A stretch of 64,000 nucleotides of DNA from Schistosoma mansoni (GCF_000237925.1 NC_031496.1:12374564-12438563); one strand, 5' to 3'; counted from the stretch's first letter, positions 1-12,248 are shown. Numbers and translations are program-made. The notes: generated from the letters alone by a model not told the origin.

Positions 1-1433
1 TTTGTCTCTGATGTAAAAGTCTCACTTCATAGTTCAGGACATTATTCCTTTTTGTTTGTCTTGGAATAACTAAACGAATTTATCTAGCTTGGTTTTTTTC
101 TTGATAAACTAATGAGCACAAATGAGTGTCTGTTAACCTAAGTTCCCATAAACCAAAATGAATTTTAACTGTTCAGATGATCCTTTCATTGTTAAATTGT
201 CTCTAAAACTAGACATCGTTAATTGTTCTCAATATAATTTTTATTTGCATTTCTTCTTTGTGTTATTTCTAACCATCCCAGCATCTGTTAGCATTCAATT
301 GTTCTTTCATGTTCCATACGTTTTACAGGTTGATTCCGAACAATCAGTCAATAAAAAGACACTTAAATTGTTTAAGTTCTACAGAACATCTGATTGCGAT
401 TGAATTATTTATATGATAGCAATTATTATTATGGAGGTATCTATTTTCGAATTTATATGAAGCTTAAGCCTCCTATAGAGTCAACTAGTGAAAAACAATA
501 TTGCGAGATTATTATTCCGTTTGTTGAGCAAACTTATCACTTATCTCACTCAACACACTATGTTGATTAAATTCGATCATTCTTAATAACCATACAGCAG
601 AACAGTAATGACTCGCTACCTTCTACAGAAATCAATACATTTCATAGTTTAGGGGCCATGACTGTTGGAACCCAGGCCTAGCATGGGACTCTACATAACT
701 GTGAATCCATGACCCAACTTGAAACTGAACCCAGTACCTTCATTTAGTAGTTTATTTGAAGGTCATCTGCTTTGTTTTCTCTTACTTCATAATAACATTA
801 TAGATATATTTCTTTCTCCACTAAATGTTTATCAACCATTATTATCGACTTAGACTATCGATGGTCCACGTATGTATTTTTCTGTCAATAATGAATAGGT
901 TTATCTATCTTCCTTTACTTTTTTTGTGAAAATAATTCTTATCATGGTTTGTCTTCAACTTCAGAACGGCTGCAAACTAAGGAGCAATAGATAAATGTAC
1001 TACCTTAGTTTGAGTGTCTTCAGATTTATTCATCCATAACTACATCAGGAATTAAGCCCATCACTTTAAGCCTGTTGGTAATCATAACAGCTTTTTACCG
1101 CCTTGTTCATTAGCCCGTGCTTCCAAATTCAATCATTTCATAATATATCACGACCATTATTCAATCTCATCAGTGGTGACTGTATAACACCCCACAGGTC
1201 AGGGCTTCTCATTAGAACTCCGGAAATTTCATCTTGAAGTTAGTCACATGTGATTTTAATTGCTTTGGGAGGTTTTTGTCGGTTTCAAACTTTGAAAATA
1301 ACTTTTCTCATTTCTGTTCCTCACCTTACCAAAAGAACCTGTGAATTTCATGAAGCATCAGAAAAATTAAATATATACAATCACTAAATTACATATAATG
1401 TTCATGTATTGTATTTCTTTGTTTTTTTCCCAG
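1..1433. other. AT-rich stretch, no gene seen
   Basis: I see no convincing coding region, RNA gene or mobile element. A short open frame at 158-403 includes a splice-acceptor-like TTTTACAG near 328 followed by about 75 bp open to a stop, but no good donor follows it and I could not link it to the exons downstream. The stretch could be an upstream intron of the unrecognised gene that ends near 12.25 kb. Confidence 0.4.
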
Positions 1434-1479
1434 TCAACATCATTCCGAATACTTGAATGTGGATGAGAATAATTTTGAG
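1434..1479 (+). CDS. Candidate upstream exon of the unrecognised multi-exon gene
   Basis: A 46-bp segment is preceded by a strong pyrimidine tract ending in TTTTTTCCCAG and followed by GTAACC, so it has the form of an internal exon. In the frame that ends in phase 0 it reads QHHSEYLNVDENNFE, and its phase joins cleanly to the exon that starts at 4210, which also begins on a codon boundary. The assignment rests only on splice-site form and phase. A transcript read joining 1479 to 4210 would settle it. Confidence 0.3.
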
Positions 1480-4209
1480 GTAACCTTTTTGTTAGTATTT
1501 ATATTATACTTACTTTTAATTAATTAACTATTAATCTTCCGTTTTTCGTATCAAAACTAAAAAGCTACTTCTATAAATCTGTTTTTCCATTGATTAATAC
1601 CATATCTTACATCCAAACTGATTGTTACTTGACAGACAAATCTATCTAGGTCTCTAGAAATCCTTGCTATTGAATCCTGGACATTTGTATTCAAGATAAC
1701 AATGTAGTAGTGCAAATAAGTTTCCAACCTGAGCACTAGACACCATCTATTATTCCACTAAGTTATCGTTAACAATCACTCGTAATTGGGTTAGATGAAC
1801 CATTTAATGGAAAAGGCGAATTATCTGAGGGTAACAATGCGGTCTCTAATTTCCTCTAATACTTCAACAGTTTACAATTCAAGAAATATCAACTGCAAAC
1901 TTGAAGACTTAAAATTTAATTTTTTAGAAGACACACCTGATAATTCTGATTATAGTGAGTCGTGCTTGATTGATGAGCGAAGATAGATATATCCGGCTAT
2001 CCCAAATATGTTAGATTTATTTGTACGTGAATTTTGCTTTACTGTGAACTCTATTCTGGATTCGCTACGTAGTGACTTCTTGTACTTGTGTTAATAAACT
2101 GTCGTCTGAGCTTTACTTGGTTATCAATCCTTTGGCCGGATATTTAGTCTCGGAGACATGTGTCTAATAATCTATTGAGTTTACTACACTAACACAGTAT
2201 CAAGTCTTATTATCTGGTATCAAGTGCAGGGTCAAAAAACATTTTCCCTCTGAATCAACACCAATGTCGAACATCTGAATACAGAACAAGGACTGACGGA
2301 AACTTGTAAGTCACAGGTCAGATTTAGATCACAACCACGTTTTGATTAAGACTAGTTCCTCCGACCATTAGTACCGATGATCGCTCTTTAGTCCTTCATT
2401 TCATATTCAAGTCTTTAAATCCCAAATGCTGCTTTAGATTTGATCTAACTCAATACTTAAATTAACTATAAGCAGCAAGATAGTTGAGTGCGTCGACTGC
2501 TTCACGTATCTTAGAAGTCTCATCAGTCCTGGCAAGTTGGAGTCTGAAAAAATCTCGGTATGGACTCAGAAAGCTCGGTTGACATTTTTCCTAGTTGAAT
2601 TACCTATGGCTTATGTGAGATCTCCGTTTGTCAAACAAAGAGAATATATGCTCCCCACCAGTTCATTACTTTTTACATTATGACTGTTTTACATACCTCA
2701 TAAAAGTAGATTTGCGTAGGTCTTAGGTTTTCACTCATAGGCGTCTTTGAAGCAGTGCTCACATATCGCAAAACGACTGAGTGAGCAATGCTGAGGTTAG
2801 GCATTTGGTATTAGGCAAGGTAGTAATTCGGTTGATAAAATTGTAAATCTTCATAGATTGAAGTGGTTAGGATATGCTGTTATGCATTCCTAACCATCAT
2901 CTACCTCAACGGACAATGTTTACTGATGTAGAAACTGGTTGGAAGCAAGCCAGGGACTATAACAAGACATGTTAACAGTCCATAAAGCCACTGACTGTTG
3001 ATCTAAACTATACTGATATATGCAGACTGCTAGATTGGGATCCTCTCGATCACTGATTGGAAATGTCGGGTAAGAACTTATCACAGTAAAGTAGGTGCAT
3101 TCATTCTTTATCCTCCTCTACATCTTGAGTTCCAGTATTCATTTATAAATACCTCTACATCGTCTTTTCGAATTGTACTCCCGATATTCAGTCTTTCTCA
3201 GTATCATTGGTATCACATTATTTCGGTTTGTTTTGCTACTCACCTCATTATTTTTATCTCGTCGAACCAATATGGTATGGCAATATGGGCTATTGTATAC
3301 CCGTACCTGGCTCTATGTCAATGGTTACTGGCGGCCTACTGATATATTATAGGTATATAGCACTCTTATTTTTTTCTGACATGTCTGTGTATACTCTGGT
3401 CATACTGTAGAAAGAGTCAGATTTTTCACGGCTTATTAGCACTCATAGTTTATGCTGGCGTACATTGACAGTGAGTTGCTTCAAAGTTTTATTCCGAAGT
3501 CCAAGTTATCACCGCGATCTCTAACAGGCACAATGATCTACCTTATATTTAACTATCATTTGGGTTTAAGTATACACATACGTGAAATACATGTGAAGAA
3601 TTACATATTGTTTCCTTTAATAAACCTATTTAATATTACAATAATTAATATTCGGTTTTCGATGTATATCTAATGCGCATTCTAAATAACACTATCCATT
3701 CATATAACTTCTAACAGAAATAGTTGTTTTCTTTGATGATCTGATATTGATATTCGTTTAACGTCCACATTCTTATTGATATTCTCTTATACAGCTGTTT
3801 TAGTAGTAATCACGGTTATGACATTTAGATGACTAATACAGACTTACTTCCCATCTGAACACCCTTCCATACTTTACGATGATAATATCATCCACTTGTG
3901 CACCTTTTTGAAGTTCTACATTGATCCTCATCTATCTGAAATAAAAGTCTCAACTACAATAACAAGAGTTTTGAAATTCCAATGACTGGTAAATAACTAA
4001 TCCTCTTTGATCACACAATGCGGGGGGTTCTGTTATTCAGAATTATCCATAAGTCACTTAAAATCAAAGTTGGAATAACTGATGGTTTATTTATTTCGTT
4101 ATCTTCATTAATTGCACATAATAATCTTTTTTTTGAAGAAAATATGGTTTACTTTTTTAGCCGTACAAAATTACTGACTTCGTTTGTTTTTTTATTTATT
4201 ATCCTCCAG
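1480..4209. other. Probable intron or intergenic, nothing recognised
   Basis: About 2.7 kb of AT-rich sequence. One short open frame at 1795-1986 starts MNHLMEKANYLR and is followed by an in-frame GTAACA, so it could be an alternative exon, but I cannot support it further. I see no tRNA-like boxes, LINE motifs or LTR ends here. Confidence 0.4.
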
Positions 4210-7200
4210 GCTAATTACTTGCTTATGGCATACGAATTTGATCAATGTTATTCTGATTATGACAATCGTTTACTTAATCAAACTGTGCAACATTGTTTGA
4301 AACCTATATTCGATAAATTATGGCACTATGCACAGTTAGCACATTTAACCGATAATAAACTCCAAGCTTTTATAAACATTTATGTTCCAGGAATTATGAA
4401 TCCGAAGGATGATGGGATATTATTAATGCCATTATCACCCCAGTCTAGGCCCATTAAACTCCATCTAGGTGTTGTCTTGAAGTTTGTAAAACATCTGTAA
4501 GTTGTTTAGTAGTTTTGTTCAACGATCTACTGTATATTTTACATTGGTTTTGTTTGTTAAATCTTTGGTCACACTTTTTTTACCTGACAAACTCGATAAC
4601 CACTCTCAAGTCCACCCTTTTTACAGTTAGTATTCCTTGAGTATCACCAAAGTCTTAGTGAAATTAATTTCCTATCATTATGTCAACGAATATTTCAAAA
4701 CTGAGATGTCAGTAAATGTCAAACTACTACCATTGATATATAAATAGTATATCCAACTTTAGTGTTTTATTGAAACATGTATTTCAACTGTTTCGTATGT
4801 TTCGTCTCGAAATACCCATCATGTTCCTAATGTGACATTTAGAAATACTTTCATATATAACTAGTATTATTTTTTTAAAAATTTAATCAGGGCTCAATGG
4901 CCGAGTGGATAACGCGATGGCATTTGAAGCGAAAGGTACTGGGTTCGAGTCCCAGAGTGAACATCAGCTCTGAGATGCAGGTACATCCAGCTGACAAGTC
5001 CTAAATAGGACGAAACGCGCGTCAAACTGGATTCCACTGCTAGCCACTATCCATCTCTGCTTACCATGCTTGTGAATTTAGGCTATATCGAGGCAATTCG
5101 CACAGTATGCACATGTGCCAATTAGAGACTGACCAGTTGCAGTCCTAAAACATCAATGGGAAGATTCAAACAAACAATACTAAGTGAATTTAAATTTAAT
5201 TTAGTTTGGTTATTTTCCTAATAATTATCAATTCCAGTTCAACAGTTTGTTACGCTTTAGTTTATTATTTAATTTAATTAAATCAACAGTAGCAGTCATA
5301 TTCAACTTGTTGTGATTCAACGTTAGATGTATTAACTAAACTTCAACTCTCCATACAATGGAATTCACTATATGAATTAGTAGATAGACATTAAATTTTG
5401 CAATGTGGTAGGTAATGTGACTACCATCAATTAGTTATCTTGGTCTTTTTGTTGCTGTTTGACTAGTCAAGAGATAGCTTAATGGTTAAAATGTTCGGCT
5501 TTCAGCCACTAAATCTCGGGTTCGAATATTGCTTAGGTTTGAGCAACCGGCTAAGTATCATTAGTTTTCACATTTAGAATGTTTCTCATACTTAAGTACC
5601 TGGTGAATGAGTTAAATATAATATGTTATTAGTGTCATCTAACAAACAATGTACATTGAATGAAGTGTAAACGAATGATAAAATATAATGAATTACTACT
5701 CGTCTTTTGTTTGTACTCATTTATTCACTAAATAGTATTCTTATTATATTCTTACTAATAATGAAGAGCTTGTAAACATGATAATCTGGTGACATCCATA
5801 ATCTAATATCTACTATCGATTTTATTTTAAAAAGTATTTCTAGAAACCTGTAAATGTGGTAAAGCTATTAATTAAATAAACAAGCTTTAAAACACTTTCG
5901 ACTAATATCGACAAATAAGCACTTATTAGTTTTCTTCAGTATTTGAACGTTGTCCATAACGCTATTTTGACATTATAACACTTTTTCGACCAAATAGCTA
6001 ATTATTACCATTGCTATCCAAGTAATTTAAGAGACGGAAACTGGTGAATCTTTGATTATAATGTAATAACGTGATTTATGTACCTAGTACATACTCATGT
6101 ACTCGCATTTGAGCCACACTGTTTTTGCAAATGCTAGTGGTATCTGACTTTCAAAGCTGAAGTAGGTGTAACGGGCTTCAAAGTTTGCGACCTATTGGCT
6201 GAAAGTCATTTGCTTTAATCACTAAGTCACCTCTCCGCTTCGATGGTCTATCTGATGATAAGCAATGCCGCAAAACTCATAGCTTGCAAGGTCGAGTACC
6301 TCTCGGAGAACAAGAAATACAACTGTAATAGGGCTTCAGCATATCTATGTTCCAAAGCCTGACGAAGAGTGAACATCTGATCAATATATCCACACTCGAG
6401 TCCGAAATCAACCTAGCTTCCTCAAGTGCCTTATCTACGAGCTCCAGAAAAGCATAGGATAATTACAGAGAGTAATGTTATAGAATATATTGGTCAAAAT
6501 GATTCCACTGTAGTTATGAAAATTGAAGTTCAATCCTTTATTTGAAACAGATTACCAGGAATTAAGACCAGCTCGCAAACTCCAACTAGTTTCCCAGTTA
6601 ACTGAATTATCAAAATTAGATTATCACCCATAAAGACCTCTGAGTTTAGCCTATCCGGTCCTTCCGCTCTACTTTTGCTTCATCTTATAAATGGTCTTAT
6701 CAACCTAGTTGCGATTTGGGTGACTTTTGTCGATTTCTTATTCAAGTTGTTTGGGAATTGTAGATAACTACTAAGAGGTTAGAAGATGGTTGAACTGTTT
6801 CTCATCTTATGTTACTCATCGTTCCAATTCACTGATCTGAAAGGGGACCACAATTTCATCATTTTCAGAAGCAGTCTCACTACCAGCTGACTTTTTGGTA
6901 CTTGTTTTTTTGATGAATCTGAACAGTTTTCCATTGCTCCCCCCTTTTAAATCTTTTTTTAGTTTCCTTCCCTATCACTATTCATGACTATTGTTTAAAG
7001 GTTTTTTCGATATACATTCAAGATTTTCTCTCCTCTAATCGCCCTCTCAGCCTCCTGTATGAATCTCCGATCAGCCATCAATTTAGCAGAAGTTTCCGAT
7101 ATCTCCTGGTCTTTTCTAAGTTGTTGACTGCTGTATTCGCAGGTGTTGGAATATCATGCTTAGCTTCTTCGAGATCAGCTTTTCATTCATAATCAACTAA

Positions 7201-10200
7201 ATACCTTAATAATACTTTCTCAAACTACATCATTGACGTTTAATAATTTCGACGTATTAAATCATCTATTCAGTATGGGTTTATAATGATGCTTAGAATT
7301 TACTTATGTACAGGCATTTTTTTAATGTCTTAAATTTAGTTCAATAGCATTCTAACAGTTTCAAACATACATAATGATCGTATATTCAGATATCACTCTA
7401 AGCACTGACAAAAAACTCTGTTAAAATTTATTCTTAACTTCATTTACATTCTTTATTGATAAGTGATGAATTCTTTCAAATTCCATACTATTGTTAATAG
7501 TTTCAAATTAAGAAACTTATTAACTAATGTATATATGTACACACGACTATAGTTTGAACGAAATGTTTTGTAGTCATCAGTTTAATTTGCTGAGGTGGCG
7601 TTTATCACATATTGCCATCAGTTGAAACATCATTGGCATTGGATACTACTACTCCGTGACTAGTTAATATAAATGATCAGTGTTATTTGCCAGAATATAA
7701 CAAACTGAGCTGATACTTTACTGAAAAAGTCTAAGTTACATCATTGGCAATAGGGATTTGAATTATTCCAGAGCTTATATTAAAGACTAAATTCTGATCA
7801 GTCTTTTTTAACTTATTTTCATAACTTAAACCCTTACTACCAGTGATATAAACGTTATACCGGTTGAGAAAGTTAGTGGCTATCTGGAATCAGTAGCTCA
7901 GTGGATAATATGTTGAATGTTTGAAGCAAGAGCTACTGAGTTGAAGGCTCGTTGGGAACATCCAGTCAACACTGGGATGGTTGTACATCTAGCTGATAAG
8001 TCCCAAATTGAACGAAACGCTCACCTTGGATTCAAATATTAATTACAGTCCATCTTTTATAATTGAAAGCGTGAGTCCATTGAAGCTAGACCACCATCGA
8101 AAACCTGGAAACACTGGACGGATGTTTCGTCTCATTATGAGACTCCTTAGCAGTGCGCATCCATGATCCCGCACTCGCGAGATTCGAACCCGGAGCCTAC
8201 CAGTCTCGCGCCAAAGCACTTAACCTCTAGACCACTGAGCCGGTCTGCATCCAACGGTGTTAATGTCTAACTTCAACTGATCTTTTATAAGTCTATGTTA
8301 CACTGTTTCACACCTTTTATCACGGATTCTGTATATCTTCGTTTATTTTACTTTTCAGATTAAAACAGTAAATCTTTGTAATACTTCTAATGTACTTATA
8401 ATTATCCTTTATTTTCTATTATTATTATTATTGAATTCCAGTACGGATGAAAATTATTCGTTATCGCTTCTGTATATTTCTAATCCACAACATCATACTG
8501 AATTAATTAGTGAACTGGATTCAGCTTTTAAAAACTATCTATTGCATGGTGAAAAAGCTTTAACTGATATTTTAGCCAGTATGTTTCCGGAGTTTTGTTC
8601 TAAACTTCGTCATTTCTCGTGTCCGATTTTCTTTTTTTAACTTTTAGGTAATAGCACAAAATCATATCGATTCATATTTCCATAAACTTAGTAGCATAGA
8701 TAAATAGAAATAATGAGACAGGGTATGGCTAATTGCTGAAGACTCCATTCAACAATTTTAAATCTCATTATATAATTCATAGCAATAGCTAAGGAGTTTT
8801 CAGCTTCTCATATATGCTTAGGACAGATCTGAAAGTTCCTATTGCGAACATTACATTTGATACTACCAGTTAATCTTGAAATCCTTCCAGCTAAACCAAA
8901 CTATCGTCACGACGTATGACATTAACTAAAAGCTAACGATATTGCAATTAATCTCCACTGTTAAAACAATGGTAATCACTCTATAGATTATTGACGTCTT
9001 TTGTATGAAGTTTAGAATGATTTTAATCGATTATATGACTTTTCAACCTATTGATACGAGGGGAGGGATTATCGCGACTGTCTAAAAAATGGGTAGTGTA
9101 GGTAATGATATTTTCCATCCTAATTTCTCTGTGTACCACCATAGTTCATTATGCCCATGAGAGTCTATCAGAGCATGACCCAATAGTTATTCATGAACAT
9201 CGTTATTTCAATAGCTACCAAACTAATATTTGTTATTCATAGAACTTATATTTCCTATATAAAAATTGGTAATTACACTACGACAAATCCAAAAGCTTTT
9301 TAAACCCTACTATTTCATGAAACAGAAAGGACTACCGACATAACTTTCAATAAGTGGTTATACTTTATTTTAGCTTAATAATCATTATAATGAATGTTCT
9401 GAAAGTGTTGATTAATTTTCTTAGTGTGTAGGTAAAAATATCCTAAACAAATAATGTATCGTATGTTTCGACTAAATATTTCCTTAGGAAATAGTCTTTT
9501 GGCCAATATTTAATCGATTTAGTTCGCCTACACAAACATTCGATGTTGTCATCTTTTTGTACATTTGTTAAATAGGCTCTAGTATCAAAGAAAAAGTATT
9601 CGGTTCATCGTCATTTATTCATAAAGAACATATACAAAATGCAATACAAAGTGCATTTGACTGGCTGTATTATTGGAGTATATTAAAACCCATTTCATCT
9701 GAATATAGTTTTGTAATTGGTTATAGTATGACATTGGGTATGCTGCGCGCCCTTGGTCTAGAACCAGTTACTGCTTTACTAAAACATGGAATAGATTTGG
9801 AAATGGAGTCAATATTTATTGGTTCACCTACACAATTTGGTAATATATGTCGGGAAGTCCTAGGCCTAGTGGAGTAAGTTTCTTTGGAAAGATATGTCTG
9901 AATAATGTCTATTTAGATAATAACAGTTTTAATAAGGTAGTTACGAGTATGAGCTTCGTGCCACAGACCAACTCTAGTGAATAACATTAAAGTCGGTTTT
10001 TTTTAATAGATTTTTTTGTCCCCCTTATTCAAAAAATTTTCATCCCATTTTCCAATTTTTTTCAATCCGTTTCGTCCAATGAAATTCCTAGTTGTAAATG
10101 CGTTATAATTGGTTATGTAATTCTTGAAATTCGTATAAAATCTCTGTACTTATCGGTATAGACTAGACTGTTTTAGACTCGTATCTTGTAAATCACATAA

Positions 10201-12248
10201 GAATAGTTTATTTATAATTATATCCAGTAGTTGGGGTTGACAGTCTAGTTTTCATTATTATACTGCTTTGTTTTCTGTACCTAGTACCTCAATTATATGT
10301 TTCTTTCTAAAACCAATGCACAATCTACACTACATCTTCCCCAGTTAGTCACTCTCCTTGTTTATTAAAAATCCTTAGCCGTTTGAGATGTGCGAATTAT
10401 ACTGAAAGCTGTATTTCCTTTATGGGGGTTTCAATGATTTCAAAACCCTGTTTTTACCATCAAATGACAATTGTTCACTGTTTTTCCTATGCAATTGTGT
10501 TCACACCACTAAGGGTAAACATCAAAAAAGAGCATTTTATTAAAGGTGCAATTGATAGGGGGGATAAAATTTTTAAGAGCGTGGAATCTATCCTGTTCAC
10601 TCTTAATCCCTTTGCCTCTACTAATCAAAAACACTTTTCTGAACGTCCAATTAAGAGTCTCCTTCCCAAAACTGTGTACGGGAATGCAATGTGTCAAATT
10701 TTGCATTTTTCTGCCCCTTAGAATTTGGCTTATGTAATTAGTTATGTTTATATTTTCCCTTTAAAATTGCTTAACCAATAAGATTACTATTAACCTGATG
10801 GTTGAAAACTGAAACTTAATGTGCAGTAGTATCGAAATAATAAATGTAATTTTGTAAATTATTGTATATTATGCATTGGTAATAGAACTTTTGCTCATCA
10901 ATGTAGTAGTGATGATATATAGTTGAAATCATGAATCAATTGAAGTTAGACCACCATGGAAAACCTGGAAGCACTGAACGGCCGTCTCGGTCTGTTGTGG
11001 GACTCCTCAGCAGTGCGCATCCACGATCCCGCCTCGCGAGATTCGAACCCAGGACCTACCAGTCTCGCGCCAGAGCACTTAACCGATAGACGATTTATTT
11101 ATGCACCAAGTGACATTTTAAATACTTTTGTGCATCTATATGAATACACAAAATAGTTCTCAGCTAGAATTTATTATGACATGAATACTACTTAGTATGA
11201 ATACTTTATTGCTAAAGATTAATTGTTTACCGGATAATCCTTCATCGTACCATATTTGATATGCATGATTTGTACCTAACACATGTAATAATCGCTCAAG
11301 TGTAAGTACACTGTAGATCACCAACGTAGATGATTTCTGTCGAATGATTGTGGGACTATTCAAGTTAGACGTGAATGGTGTGATGAACCAGCTAACTTCG
11401 ATGTCACACCTCGCGGTCAGTATCTAACGTGGATTACACCTTCAATGTATCAAAGTACTATGACTGCTTTGAAGATTGTATAACACAAAAAGCGTGATTA
11501 CGTAAATATGTTAGCAAGAATCAGTACAGAGATGTTAGTGAGACCACCACCACATGGGCCAGTCCATGGCGTATGATTAACTGATGCGCATTTGTTGTCC
11601 TTGACTTTGAAAGGGATCGATAATCTGTTTGATATTCAGCGATCTAACTGCCGGATGATTTGGCTAGGGCTTAGTGACATTTCACTGCCCCTACACTTTA
11701 GGAAGTTTACCTTATACTTTATGAATATTTCAAATGAACATATTAAATTCATATCATACAGATAATTAACATTGTTTGAAGAATCAGTACTATAAGAGAA
11801 TTTTCACCAACTGATAAGAATGTATTACAAATGCATAAAATGAAATGCTACATAAACCTTAACAAGCTGTAGCGGAATTTTCAAAAGAGATGATACTGAC
11901 AACAATCGGAAATAGGTCAACTTGTAACCGAACATTACTCAAGTAAACTATTCCAGCAATATAATTGTTTCTATCCAGTGACCAATTTGTGTAAACCAAA
12001 CATTTCTATGGTTCCATACGCTACTTAGTCTATTTTCTCTTGCAATAGGCCAAAAAGCCGACATAACTTAAATATTTGGTTATAACTTACACTAGCACAC
12101 AGTGATTTATATTATTATTTCATTTCATAGGTTACCAAAATCAAGTATTTCGTTATCATGGAAAGTTTCTCCAGAAGAAATTATCAAGAGTCCAAAACAT
12201 GTTTTAGAATTTTTGAATTTACAGTTAGTATCTCATTGTGATAAATAA
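4210..12248 (+). CDS. Unrecognised host protein, last four exons (join 4210-4496, 8442-about 8600, 9576-9873, 12131-12248)
   Basis: Four exons on the plus strand fit in splice phase and give about 290 residues ending at a TAA at 12246-12248. The first starts after TTATCCTCCAG, reads ANYLLMAYEFDQCYSDYDNR onward, and ends before a perfect GTAAGT in phase 2. The second starts after GAATTCCAG and reads TDENYSLSLLYISNPQHH; its donor is unclear (candidates after 8596, 8608, 8618 or 8620). The third, after TTGTTAAATAG, reads SSIKEKVFGSSSF and ends at GTAAGT in phase 2. The last, after TTTCATAG, reads LPKSSISLSWKV and ends in HCDK. AATAAA overlaps the stop. The introns are about 3.9, 1.0 and 2.3 kb. 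The protein looks soluble, helical and leucine-rich, with no motif I recognise, so I assign no function. Clean phase across long, SINE-filled introns argues that it is a real gene. The 5' part lies upstream. Confidence 0.7.
4888..5191 (+). repeat. Smα-like tRNA-derived SINE with embedded hammerhead
   Basis: A 304-bp insertion flanked by a 9-bp direct repeat, AAATTTAAT (4879-4887 and 5192-5200). The 5' part is tRNA-like, with an A-box-like GGCCGAGTGGA near 4899 and a near-perfect B box GGTTCGAGTCC at 4942-4952. A hammerhead domain follows at 4985-5032. The 3' end finishes in AACAATACTAAGTG, which I recall as typical of schistosome Smα copies. It lies in the first large intron of the unrecognised gene. 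Transcription by RNA polymerase III from the internal boxes is the family expectation, not something the sequence proves. Confidence 0.88.
4985..5032 (+). ncRNA. Hammerhead ribozyme domain in SINE, core altered
   Basis: Stem I is ATCCAG with CTGGAT. The core box reads CTGACAA where the consensus is CTGANGA, so the invariant G8 is A here. Stem II is GTCC with GGAC around a six-base loop, followed by GAAA, a short palindromic stem III (ACGCGCGT) and C at the cleavage position. Three extra A bases precede the 3' strand of stem I. The G8 change should abolish or strongly reduce self-cleavage. The fold is otherwise that of the schistosome Smα ribozyme. Confidence 0.82.
5470..5620 (+). repeat. tRNA-like SINE, second family without hammerhead
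   Basis: An A-box-like TAGCTTAATGG at 5475 and a B-box-like GGGTTCGAAT at 5518 are spaced as in a tRNA, with an anticodon-arm-like GGCTTTCAGCC between them. The 3' half does not fold as an acceptor stem, so this is a retroposed tRNA-like repeat rather than a tRNA gene. Related copies lie near 6115-6240 (minus) and 52917-53060 (plus). The ends are not sharply defined. Confidence 0.55.
6115..6240 (-). repeat. tRNA-like SINE fragment, minus strand
   Basis: Read on the minus strand it has GGTGACTTAGTGATTAAAGC (A-box region), an anticodon-arm-like ACTTTCAGCC and a weak B box, matching the copy near 5470. It is a degraded fragment inside the first large intron of the unrecognised gene. Confidence 0.45.
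7886..8035 (+). repeat. Decayed Smα-like SINE with hammerhead remnant
   Basis: It starts with an A-box-like AGTAGCTCAGTGG and continues as in the copy at 4888, with GTACATCTAGCTGATAAGTCC followed by AACGAAACGC. The B-box region is altered. The hammerhead core at 7993 reads CTGATAA, with the same G8-to-A change as the 4.9-kb copy, and stem II no longer pairs well. The 3' end is missing. It lies 28 bp before the next SINE, still inside the large intron. Confidence 0.65.
8063..8280 (-). repeat. tRNA-like/hammerhead repeat of the 404-bp family, short copy
   Basis: A minus-strand copy flanked by a 10-bp direct repeat, TCTTTTATAA (8053-8062 and 8281-8290). On the minus strand it runs from a B-box-bearing tRNA-like part (GGTTCGAATCTC with one change) into a hammerhead domain. 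Its inner ends are near-complementary 16-mers (8076-8091 and 8265-8280), as in the copy at 15.8 kb. The hammerhead at 8111-8156 keeps stem I, a five-base-pair stem II (GTCTC/GAGAC) and GAAA, but its core reads CTAAGGA, so G5 is changed. Confidence 0.8.
8111..8156 (-). ncRNA. Hammerhead ribozyme domain, G5 altered
   Basis: On the minus strand: GCACTG (stem I), CTAAGGA (core; consensus CTGANGA), GTCTC-ATAAT-GAGAC (stem II), GAAA, CATCCGTC (stem III) and CAGTGT (stem I). Compared with the copy at 15.9 kb, one stem II pair has switched from C-G to T-A on both sides, which supports real base pairing. The core change should prevent cleavage. Confidence 0.78.
9985..10170 (+). repeat. R2 dispersed block, copy 1
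   Basis: About 150 bp resembles the block at 12545-12700 in the same orientation: TTTTCATCCCATTTTCCAAT, then CCGTTTCGTCCAAT, a TAATTG motif and a GGTATA ending. I do not recognise the family; it could be an LTR or the untranslated end of an element. It lies in the last intron of the unrecognised gene. An open frame at 10383-10721 follows but resembles nothing I know. Confidence 0.5.
10936..11091 (-). repeat. tRNA-like/hammerhead repeat, 5'-truncated copy
   Basis: A minus-strand copy of the same family as 8063-8280 and 15823-16023. It keeps the 16-bp end (TCAATTGAAGTTAGAC), the hammerhead (10971-11016) and the B box, but stops inside the A box, so about 40 bp of the 5' part is missing. This is a 5' truncation of the kind expected from target-primed reverse transcription. 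Confidence 0.75.
10971..11016 (-). ncRNA. Hammerhead ribozyme domain with intact CTGANGA box
   Basis: On the minus strand the core box is CTGAGGA, matching consensus, with stem I GCACTG and CAGTGC. The second conserved box reads GAGA instead of GAAA (a catalytic A is changed), and stem II (GTCC with GACC) no longer pairs fully. So this copy keeps the part lost in the two sister copies and has lost others. Confidence 0.75.
11372..11700 (+). repeat. R1 dispersed repeat, copy 1
   Basis: About 330 bp shared with 36905-37250 (minus) and, with an internal gap, 33925-34185 (plus). Landmarks are CTAACTTCGATGTCACACCT at the start, CACATGGGCCAGTCCATGGC in the middle and GGATGATTTGGCTAGGG near the end, closing in CACTGCCCCTAC. 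I see no tRNA-like boxes, no coding frame and no hammerhead core. The family is not recognised. It sits in the last intron of the unrecognised gene. Confidence 0.7.

Noticed and set aside
4891-4960. Possible functional tRNA gene (strong B box GGTTCGAGTCC)
   Set aside because: No acceptor stem closes, the sequence continues into a hammerhead and SINE tail, and a target duplication flanks the whole. It is SINE, not a tRNA gene.
5475-5545. Possible tRNA gene with TTTCAGCC anticodon arm
   Set aside because: A and B boxes are present but the arms do not pair and two degraded relatives occur elsewhere; scored as a SINE family.
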